Assembly: GCA_030614915.1 (NCBI GenBank)
Contig: JAUXAG010000004.1
Coordinates: 1-64,000, forward strand
DNA from: Actinomycetes bacterium
GTDB taxonomy: Bacteria > Planctomycetota > Phycisphaerae > JAACET01
Length of the DNA: 64,000 nucleotides
Reading direction: 5' to 3'
Below the pieces are notes generated by a model. That model saw nothing but the letters and a program-made list of their open reading frames with translations. It was not told the DNA's origin and searched no databases. The position numbers were made by a program, and so were the translations under genes. Shown piece after piece: positions 58,412 to 64,000 of the stretch; within the stretch, counting starts at the first letter, position 1, and the number at the start of each line of letters is the position of its first letter.

Positions 58412-59599
58412 TCAAAATTCAATGGTGGCTAGGGATGCGGTCTGGTATCGGCGGAGCTTGATGGGGTGGATGGCTAGGCCCAGGCCGGGGCCGGTGGGCC
58501 TTCTGATGCGTCCGCCGTAGCCAAAACGGCAGGGGCGGGTGGAGATGTCATCGGAGAGCAAAAAGGTTCCATAAGAACCCTCGGCGAATTTGACCTTGGG
58601 GACCATGCTCAAAAACCAACGACCGGCGACGGAAAGAATGGCGGTCTCGCCGACCATACAGCCCAACTGATAGGCGATGCCGGCCTTGCGGGCCAGATGA
58701 GCCAGGCGGAGGGCAGGAACGAGTCCGCCGTTCTTGCTGATGCGGATATTGAAGTAATCGACGCTACGCTGATCAATGAGGGCCTGGGCTTGAGAGGGCA
58801 GGACGAGCGACTCGTCCACCATGATGGGCATGGCCAATTGAGCGTGCAATAGGGCGAAGTCGGCCTGGGCCTGGGGCGAGAGTGGCTGCTCGACGCAACA
58901 CACGCCGTATCTGGCCAGGGTGGGGATTGTCTGGAGGGCGGTGTCCAGATCCCAGGCACCGTTGATGTCGGCGCGGAGGGTATAACGGCCGCTGCGCAGG
59001 CCTCGGGCAAGTTGGCGATGGGTGGTCTTGAGGATGTCGCGGTCATTATCCTGGCCAAGTTTGATTTTGAAGTCGCGCAGGCCGAATAGACGCATCTTCC
59101 AAAGTTTGCGAGTGATTTGGCGGGGGTGATCGGCGGAAAGAATGCCCGAGAAGCGCAGCGACTCGAGGGAGCCGCCGGTGGTAAATCCGGGCAGGCCCAG
59201 CCAGCCGGCAATCTCCTGGAGGCCGCGGCGGAAATGCCGGCCGAAGGAGTCGAGCAGAGCTAACTCCACGGCACAGCGAGCGGCAACGATAGGACGAGAG
59301 TGCGGATCGGTAAGGGGCAAGTCATCCAGGGAATTCAAGAGGTCGGCAAAACTGGACGGGGCCAAGTTGGCCAGGCGGGGAACGAAGACAGTTTCGATGG
59401 CCTTGGCGGCAGAGTCGAGGGTCTCGCCGGAAACATAGGTTCGAGCTATGGCCTCGCCGTAGCCGGTGGTGCCGTCGGAAAGGACGGCGATGACAATGAG
59501 ATTCTCAGAGACGTCCCGCTGGGCTGCGGCATGGCGAAAGGGAGAGCGAAAGGGTATACTAAGAGTAAGGACTTCCAAAGATACCAAGCGTGCAGGCAT
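58412..59599 (-). CDS. enolase-superfamily enzyme (muconate-cycloisomerase / dipeptide-epimerase type)
   Basis: 395 residues. The muconate-lactonising subgroup residues are all visible: the KxK base in RDFKIKLGQ, metal ligands in LRADINGAWD, CVEQPLSP and IMVDESLVL, and the second base lysine in FNIRISKNGGLVPAL. The N-terminal cap (SIPFRSPFRHAAAQRDVSENLIV; GYGEAIARTYVSGET) is normal. The subgroup includes L-Ala-D/L-Glu epimerase, o-succinylbenzoate synthase and cycloisomerases. Sequence alone does not settle the substrate, and the neighbours do not help. Confidence 0.85.
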   Translation of the reverse strand: MPARLVSLEVLTLSIPFRSPFRHAAAQRDVSENLIVIAVLSDGTTGYGEAIARTYVSGETLDSAAKAIETVFVPRLANLAPSSFADLLNSLDDLPLTDPHSRPIVAARCAVELALLDSFGRHFRRGLQEIAGWLGLPGFTTGGSLESLRFSGILSADHPRQITRKLWKMRLFGLRDFKIKLGQDNDRDILKTTHRQLARGLRSGRYTLRADINGAWDLDTALQTIPTLARYGVCCVEQPLSPQAQADFALLHAQLAMPIMVDESLVLPSQAQALIDQRSVDYFNIRISKNGGLVPALRLAHLARKAGIAYQLGCMVGETAILSVAGRWFLSMVPKVKFAEGSYGTFLLSDDISTRPCRFGYGGRIRRPTGPGLGLAIHPIKLRRYQTASLATIEF

Positions 59600-59670
59600 A
59601 GACTACTGGTACTGAAAAAACATCCGGGCGTCAAGGGCGGACAAACAGGGGAATTGATGGAGCAGATATT

Positions 59671-60093
59671 TTGGGCAGAAAATGGTACGCAGACGGGTTG
59701 CACTTTAGGTGTCAGCAGTGCGGGCAATGCTGCACGGGTGATCCGGGGTACGTGTGGGTGAGCCGATATGAGCTGGGGCTGATAGCGAAGTTTCTGAAGA
59801 TAAGCGAGATTGACTTGCGGGCCAGCCACGTCCGGCGAGTGGGACTGCGGCTGAGCCTGAACGAACGGTCTAGCGGGGACTGCACCTTCCTGGAGGATGG
59901 AAAAGGCGGGCGAGTTTGTAAGATATATCCGGTGCGGCCACTGCAGTGCCAGACTTGGCCGTTCTGGAATTTGAATCTGGGAAGCCAAAACAACTGGAAC
60001 CAGGCAGGAGTGAAGTGCCGTGGGATAAACAAAGGTGAATTGTACAGCTTTGACCAGATCGAGGCAGAACGTACGCGTAAGAAGTGGTGGTAA
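59671..60093 (+). CDS. YkgJ-type cysteine-cluster protein
   Basis: 140 residues. CQQCGQCCTGDPGYVWVSRYEL near the N-terminus is the CxxCxxCC signature of the YkgJ/UPF0153 family, thought to bind zinc or an iron-sulfur cluster. The second cysteine set (CTFLEDGKGGRVCKIYPVRPLQCQTWPFW) is also typical. The start is a TTG at 59671 with GGAG eight bases upstream; no ATG is available in frame. A second family member follows directly, so the two probably work together. Function of the family is unknown. Confidence 0.85.
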   Translation: MGRKWYADGLHFRCQQCGQCCTGDPGYVWVSRYELGLIAKFLKISEIDLRASHVRRVGLRLSLNERSSGDCTFLEDGKGGRVCKIYPVRPLQCQTWPFWNLNLGSQNNWNQAGVKCRGINKGELYSFDQIEAERTRKKWW

Positions 60094-60101
60094 GGCAGGA
60101 A

Positions 60102-60599
60102 ATGGACACGCTGCTGAAAGATATAACAAAAGCGGCATCGGATGGCAAGCTGTGTGGTGTGGTGGCGGAAATGTACAGGGAGCTTGATGAGCAAGTGCGG
60201 GGGTTGGAGGTTATTTGCCGGCGGTGTGGGAAGTGTTGCCGTTTCGGAGAATTCGGCCAAGAACTGCTGGCGAGCACGGCAGAAGTGGGGTATCTTTGGG
60301 CGTGGCTGAGAAAGCAGGCATCGAAGCTGAAGAAGGTTCCGGCAGGAAAGAGCGAGTGGAGCCATAAGGTTTGCCCGTTCTTGGAGGATGAGAGCTGTAC
60401 GGCTAGAGAGGCGCGGGCGCTGGGCTGCAGGGCTTTCTTTTGCCAAGCTGAGGGGTCAGACAAAGAGCGGATGGAAAATATGTACGAGGCCTTTCACAAG
60501 CGGATTGTAGAACTGCACAAGCAAAGAGATGTGAGCTATCACTATCTTGGCTGGGGGGAGGCGATGTCGGCGGTAAGGTCTTTTGTGGACGGCAGTTAG
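60102..60599 (+). CDS. second YkgJ-type cysteine-cluster protein
   Basis: 165 residues from the ATG at 60102 (MDTLLKDITKAASDG), nine bases after the previous gene and preceded by AGGAA. It has the same two cysteine blocks (CRRCGKCCRFGEFGQELLAS; VCPFLEDESCTAREARALGCRAFFC) but differs from the first paralogue in the region between and in a longer C-terminal helix (ENMYEAFHKRIVELHKQRDV). Confidence 0.85.
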   Translation: MDTLLKDITKAASDGKLCGVVAEMYRELDEQVRGLEVICRRCGKCCRFGEFGQELLASTAEVGYLWAWLRKQASKLKKVPAGKSEWSHKVCPFLEDESCTAREARALGCRAFFCQAEGSDKERMENMYEAFHKRIVELHKQRDVSYHYLGWGEAMSAVRSFVDGS

Positions 60600-60654
60600 A
60601 AAGATGCAGTTTGGGTTGGTATTTGGCCGATAGGTCCTTTGGAGCACTGCGATC

Positions 60655-61854
60655 ATGTGGCTGTGTCTGGCAAATATTTTGCAGCGAAAACTGCGGGCAG
60701 GGCTAAGCGTCCTGGCGGTGGGCATAGGTATCGCCATGCTGATCGTGCTGGTGAGCCTTTCGCGGGGGAGCATTGCCGAGGTGGTCCAGCGGTGGTCGAG
60801 CATAGAGGCCCAACTGTGGGTTTTCCCGCGGAGCGTGGACGTGATAACGGCAAAAGGAGACTACATCGACGACCGGGTGATGGAACGCATACAAGCGGTG
60901 AAGGTCAATGATGAGCCGATCGTGTCGGGAGTGTTTGGGGTATTCAAAGCAAGCCTGCAAATGGCAGGGCAGGAACAGAGCGTGTGGGGTATCGACCCTG
61001 ACGACCTGGAGGCGGTGACGGGTAAGCACAAGATTGTAACGGGGCGAGCGTTCGATGCGGACAGATATTTCAAGAAACTGGTGGCGGAAAAACGGGGCGG
61101 CCGGCGCGACTACGATCCGGAGAGTATAAGCGAGGGCGAGCTGGCCCGGGGGCTGGAATTGATTATCGATCAACGTCTGGCCGAGGCGGCCGGTGCTAAG
61201 ATCGGCGATAGGGTAGGCATGCTGGGCAAAGAATTTCGTATCGTGGGGATTGTTCAGACGGGTGTGCCGGCGCGAGTGCTGGCACCGCTGGAGGTAATTC
61301 GCTGCATCAAAGGAGTGACTCGGGCGAGGTCGACTTTCTACTTTGTCAAGATTAGAAAAGGCATCGAAGCGGTGGCTGCACAAGAGGCACTGGCTCAGGC
61401 GCTGCCGTCACTTCGGGTCGAGCGGACGGGGGCGTTCGCAGCCATACTGGGCGAGAGCGTGGCGATCGCAATCATAATCCCCGACGTAGTCTGCGGGATA
61501 TCGGTAGTGGTGTCGTTCTTGTTTATTCTGCTGACGGTGTACACAATGGTGCTGGAACGGACCAAGGAGATTGCGATCTTGCGGTCGCTGGGGGCCTCGA
61601 GCGGTTTTATCTGCCGGCAGGTGGTTTTTGAATCGCTGCTGATATCGATCGGCGGAATCGTGGCCGGTACGGGATTGGCATATGCGGGCAAGGCGGCAAT
61701 CGAAGGCATTTGGCCACTGCTGACCGTGGACATCAGAGCCGAGTGGCTAGGATTGGCGATGGTGGTGGGCCTGGCGGGGGGATTGCTAAGCTCGCAGATA
61801 CCGGCGTGGCTGGCGGTGCGGACAGATCCGTTGACGGCTTTGAACGTGGAGTAG
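60655..61854 (+). CDS. FtsX/MacB-type ABC transporter permease
   Basis: 399 residues with the MacB/LolC permease plan. One N-terminal helix (LRAGLSVLAVGIGIAMLIVLVSLS) is followed by a periplasmic domain of about 220 residues (VWGIDPDDLEAVTG, IDQRLAEAAGAKIGDRVGMLGKEFRIVGIV). Three C-terminal helices follow (VVCGISVVVSFLFILLTVYTMVLERTKEIAILRSLGAS; ESLLISIGGIVAGTGLAYAGKAAI; GLAMVVGLAGGLLSSQIPAWLAVRTDPLTALN). The LERTKEIAILRSLGAS coupling motif is characteristic. Such transporters move lipoproteins or peptides out of the inner membrane by a piston-like stroke. The ATPase follows 36 bases later. Confidence 0.9.
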   Translation: MWLCLANILQRKLRAGLSVLAVGIGIAMLIVLVSLSRGSIAEVVQRWSSIEAQLWVFPRSVDVITAKGDYIDDRVMERIQAVKVNDEPIVSGVFGVFKASLQMAGQEQSVWGIDPDDLEAVTGKHKIVTGRAFDADRYFKKLVAEKRGGRRDYDPESISEGELARGLELIIDQRLAEAAGAKIGDRVGMLGKEFRIVGIVQTGVPARVLAPLEVIRCIKGVTRARSTFYFVKIRKGIEAVAAQEALAQALPSLRVERTGAFAAILGESVAIAIIIPDVVCGISVVVSFLFILLTVYTMVLERTKEIAILRSLGASSGFICRQVVFESLLISIGGIVAGTGLAYAGKAAIEGIWPLLTVDIRAEWLGLAMVVGLAGGLLSSQIPAWLAVRTDPLTALNVE

Positions 61855-61890
61855 TGCAGTTGTAACTCGTGCTTCGGCAATGGGTTGAGG

Positions 61891-62565
61891 ATGGCTAAAT
61901 CTGTTTTTCAAACTAGTGGACTGCTCAAAAGCTTCCAAATGGGCTCTCTGGAAGTGCCGGTGCTGCGGGGGATAGATTTACAGATCAGGGAAGGGGAGTT
62001 CGTGGCGATTATGGGGCCCAGCGGTTGCGGCAAGAGTACGTTGCTGCACGTGCTGGGACTGATGAGCTCGGCCAGCGGAGGAGAATTCAAGGCGTGGGGA
62101 GAGGACGTGGGGCGGATGAGCCAAGGACAGCGGACGCAATTGCGGCGAGAAAAGATAGCCTTTGTTTTTCAACGATTCAATTTGCTCGGCGTGCTGTCGG
62201 CCTGGAACAATGTGGCCATGGCCTTGAAGATTCGGGGTGAACATCGAGACCATCAAGTGAGCGAGGCCCTGGAAGAAGTGGGGCTGGCAGAAAAGGTGCG
62301 GTTCAAGCCGGGACAACTGAGCGTGGGTCAGCAGCAGCGGGTGGCTATCGCCCGAGCGTTGGTGTGCAAGCCTGCGGTTCTGCTGGCCGATGAGCCGACG
62401 GGGAGCCTGGACTCGGAGAACTCGCGGATAGTGCTGCGACTGATGCGGCGGCTGCACGACAGCCGGGCTGAACAGACCACGATATTGATTACCCATAATC
62501 CGCTGATAGTCGATTGTGCCGACCGGGTGCTGGAGATGATCGATGGGCGAATAAGAAAGGCTTGA
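61891..62565 (+). CDS. LolD/MacB-type ABC transporter ATPase
   Basis: 224 residues. Walker A GPSGCGKSTLLHVLGL, Q-loop FVFQRFNLL, signature LSVGQQQRVAIARAL, Walker B VLLADEPTGSLDSEN and switch His in ILITHNPLIVDCADRV are all intact. Walker B plus GSLDSEN is typical of the LolD/FtsE group that partners FtsX-type permeases. The start is either the ATG at 61891 or a TTG six bases upstream; neither has an ideal ribosome site. Confidence 0.93.
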   Translation: MAKSVFQTSGLLKSFQMGSLEVPVLRGIDLQIREGEFVAIMGPSGCGKSTLLHVLGLMSSASGGEFKAWGEDVGRMSQGQRTQLRREKIAFVFQRFNLLGVLSAWNNVAMALKIRGEHRDHQVSEALEEVGLAEKVRFKPGQLSVGQQQRVAIARALVCKPAVLLADEPTGSLDSENSRIVLRLMRRLHDSRAEQTTILITHNPLIVDCADRVLEMIDGRIRKA

Positions 62566-62672
62566 GGCCTGCTCGTGCTTCGCAGCGAAGCGCCGCTTTC
62601 ATCCTTCGCAGTAGCTGCTACGGAGAACGGATCGCAGAGTAGTAAGGCTTGAGGCGAATAATACAGAAATTA

Positions 62673-62705
62673 GCCACAGATGAACACAGATTACACAGAT
62701 GAAGA
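62673..62705 (+). repeat. family E repeat, copy E5, carrying a start codon
   Basis: GCCACAGATGAACACAGATTACACAGATGA. The ATG within it begins the ORF of the following VTT-domain gene. The 107 bases before it are AGCGAAGCG-type low-order repeats with no gene. Confidence 0.85.
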
Positions 62706-63537
62706 AATAGAAATTGGCCAGGGGCGTAAAGAGATTGCGGATTATAAATTTAATGCTGCGGTTCCATCGCAAAGACTATTGAACCGGTTTTGGAAAGTGC
62801 TGATCGGCAAGCCTGAAGCGGATGATGAACGGATTAATCTTCGAGGATGGTTTGGGTTTTTTCTGGGTTATATGATCCTGCTGGCAGCAGCGGTGCTGGT
62901 GGGTTTGCAGTTGGTGAGGGACGGGGTGAGTATGGAGTGGGGGACGGCCCTGTGGGTGGTGGGGGGAATGATGTTCTATCTGTCGCTGTGCTGCAGTTTC
63001 TGTCCGCTGCCGACGACGTGGCTGATTTTGGCGGTGGGCTCAGGGACGGCGTTGGGAGAGTTGATCGGGCCGGAATGGGCCGGGGCCCTGGACGGTGCGC
63101 TAGGAGGATTTGGGAAAGTTGCGGTGGTGGCTTTGCTGGGGGGATTGGCCACGACTATGGCTAACCTGAATGAATACCACATATTCACTTTTCTGCTGCG
63201 GTACAAAAATATCGGGAAGGTGCGGCAGAGCCGGCTGCACGAATGGGCGGGAAAGTGGTTTAACAAAGGGGCGTTCGTCCTGCTGGCGACGTTTTGCTTT
63301 GTGCCGATTCCGGTGGACGTGGTTCGCTGGCTGGCGATCAGTCATCGGTATCCTCGGAGAAGGTTTTTTGCGGCGAACATGCTGGGACGGGGCAGTAGAT
63401 ACGCGTTGATGGCCCTGTTCAGTAATACGATGGGATTGGGGCTGTGGAGCATTCTGCTGATTCAGGCCGTGCTGGTGGTGATTGCAATCACGCGGGTGCT
63501 GACAAAAGTGCGGGCGAAAAGGAAGGCGAACAAGTGA
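62680..63537 (+). CDS. VTT-domain (DedA/SNARE-associated-like) membrane protein
   Basis: 285 residues. After a polar start come membrane helices (FGFFLGYMILLAAAVLVGLQLV; LWVVGGMMFYLSLCCSFCPLPTTWLILAVG). A VTT-like core follows: GGFGKVAVVALLGGLATTMANLNEYHIFTF, WAGKWFNKGAFVLLATFCFVPIPVDVVRWLAISHRYPRRRFFAANMLGRGSRYALMALF. VTT proteins act in envelope lipid handling. The first residues (MNTDYTDEE) are the family E repeat translated, and no ribosome site precedes them. In-frame TTG (62779) or GTG (62797) starts are alternatives that would omit the repeat. Confidence 0.78.
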   Translation: MNTDYTDEEIEIGQGRKEIADYKFNAAVPSQRLLNRFWKVLIGKPEADDERINLRGWFGFFLGYMILLAAAVLVGLQLVRDGVSMEWGTALWVVGGMMFYLSLCCSFCPLPTTWLILAVGSGTALGELIGPEWAGALDGALGGFGKVAVVALLGGLATTMANLNEYHIFTFLLRYKNIGKVRQSRLHEWAGKWFNKGAFVLLATFCFVPIPVDVVRWLAISHRYPRRRFFAANMLGRGSRYALMALFSNTMGLGLWSILLIQAVLVVIAITRVLTKVRAKRKANK

Positions 63538-63598
63538 GAGTAGAGATGCGTAGTTAAGAGTAATGGGCCTTGCCCCTTAGCTAACAGGAGCATACATT

Positions 63599-64000
63599 AT
63601 GACAATAAAAAACCTTATTATCATACTGGTAATCCCTGTCATTGTGCTTGCGGTCGTTCTGGCCTTTCTCGTTCCGGCTGTTCAAAGGGCAAGATTAGAG
63701 GCGAATCGGTCTATTTCGTGGACGAGAATCAAAGGCATCGACAGCGCTTGTTATCTGTACAGTCAGAAGAACAACGGCCAGTGGCCGGATAGTCTTGAGG
63801 TACTGGTGGAGCAAGATTATCTGCCAGCGATAGCACTGGTGAATCCGAACCGGCCGGAGCTGAAGGTGGGCTATGTCTACATCAAGCCGACAAGGCCAGT
63901 GGACGAGCTGCCTAATATAATGCTGTTTTACGAAGCCTATGAGGAGTGGGGCGACGGTGTTCAAACCAGCGCGGGGTTCATAACAGACGAAGCAGAATTC
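63599..64000 (+). CDS. pseudopilin-like protein (5' part, runs off the window)
   Basis: The frame opens at an ATG eight bases after AGGAG and stays open for 134 codons to the window edge, so the track misses it. It begins MTIKNLIIILVIPVIVLAVVLAFLVPAVQRARLEANRS: a single N-terminal helix running into an amphipathic helix, as in type II secretion pseudopilins, though without a canonical GFTLIE cleavage site. YLYSQKNNGQWPDSLEVLVEQDYLPA is a phrase typical of planctomycete pilin-like proteins. Function is unknown. Confidence 0.75.
   Translation, partial: MTIKNLIIILVIPVIVLAVVLAFLVPAVQRARLEANRSISWTRIKGIDSACYLYSQKNNGQWPDSLEVLVEQDYLPAIALVNPNRPELKVGYVYIKPTRPVDELPNIMLFYEAYEEWGDGVQTSAGFITDEAEF

Overview
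The window looks like a piece of a bacterial chromosome from the phylum Planctomycetota, probably class Phycisphaerae. This is an inference. It rests on a PEP-CTERM protein, a Hanks-type Ser/Thr kinase with a C-terminal membrane anchor, a DUF4340-repeat protein, DUF4432 and FecR proteins, a TsaC-phosphatase fusion, and dense dispersed intergenic repeats. There is no phage, plasmid, CRISPR or transposase gene. Gene content (electron-bifurcation-type Hdr/Flx modules, MetF-MetV, FolD, a K+-dependent-type membrane pyrophosphatase) points to an anaerobe that economises energy.

Layout. 1-5.6 kb: argS (cut by the window edge), rsfS (apparent CTG start), a Ser/Thr kinase, a radical SAM protein and nadD. 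6-10 kb: a lipoprotein, a DUF4432 protein, a membrane protein and rmuC. 10-17 kb: the canonical translation cluster rpsB-tsf-pyrH-frr, then gap-pgk-rpe-accD. 17-20 kb: hppA and rpsU (rpsU is too short for the ORF track). 20.6-28 kb: a membrane PAS sensor without an output domain, a CHASE2 adenylate/guanylate cyclase with a coiled-coil insert, a porin with a strong promoter, a lipoprotein and a FecR protein.

28.9-43.8 kb is the centrepiece, a minus-strand redox block. Read 5' to 3' it is QmoA-like, QmoB-like (HdrA plus a MvhD domain), folD, metV, metF, hdrC, a 1483-residue HdrA with an embedded GltD/NfnB-like module and a second HdrA unit, mvhD/flxD, flxC, flxB and flxA. The block combines the methylene-tetrahydrofolate reductase MetFV, an Hdr core and an NAD(H)-linked Flx input module. 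No hdrB and no qmoC are present. I read it as a candidate flavin-based electron-bifurcating methylene-THF reductase with an unusual composition.

44-64 kb: tRNA-Arg(UCG), a large DUF4340 protein, a sorbitol-type dehydrogenase, a PEP-CTERM protein, a HAD phosphatase, a TsaC/low-molecular-weight phosphatase fusion followed by rpiB, a TrkA/TrkH potassium system, a fused AroD-AroE enzyme, and leuA behind a complete transcription attenuator with a Leu-rich leader peptide. Then come an enolase-superfamily enzyme, two YkgJ-type cysteine-cluster proteins, an FtsX/LolD-type ABC transporter, a VTT-domain membrane protein and a partial pseudopilin-like protein.

Repeats are a second theme. At least five small families fill most intergenic gaps: (A) a CCCCC...GGGGGCTAAA hairpin with compensatory stem changes, (B) ATTCCCGC...GCGGGAAT, (C) an AT-rich inverted-repeat element, (D) CACGAAGGCACGAAG and (E) CACAGATGAACACAGATT. 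Every orientable copy I found lies in the same direction on the + strand. Some copies nest inside others, and several have become part of protein ends.
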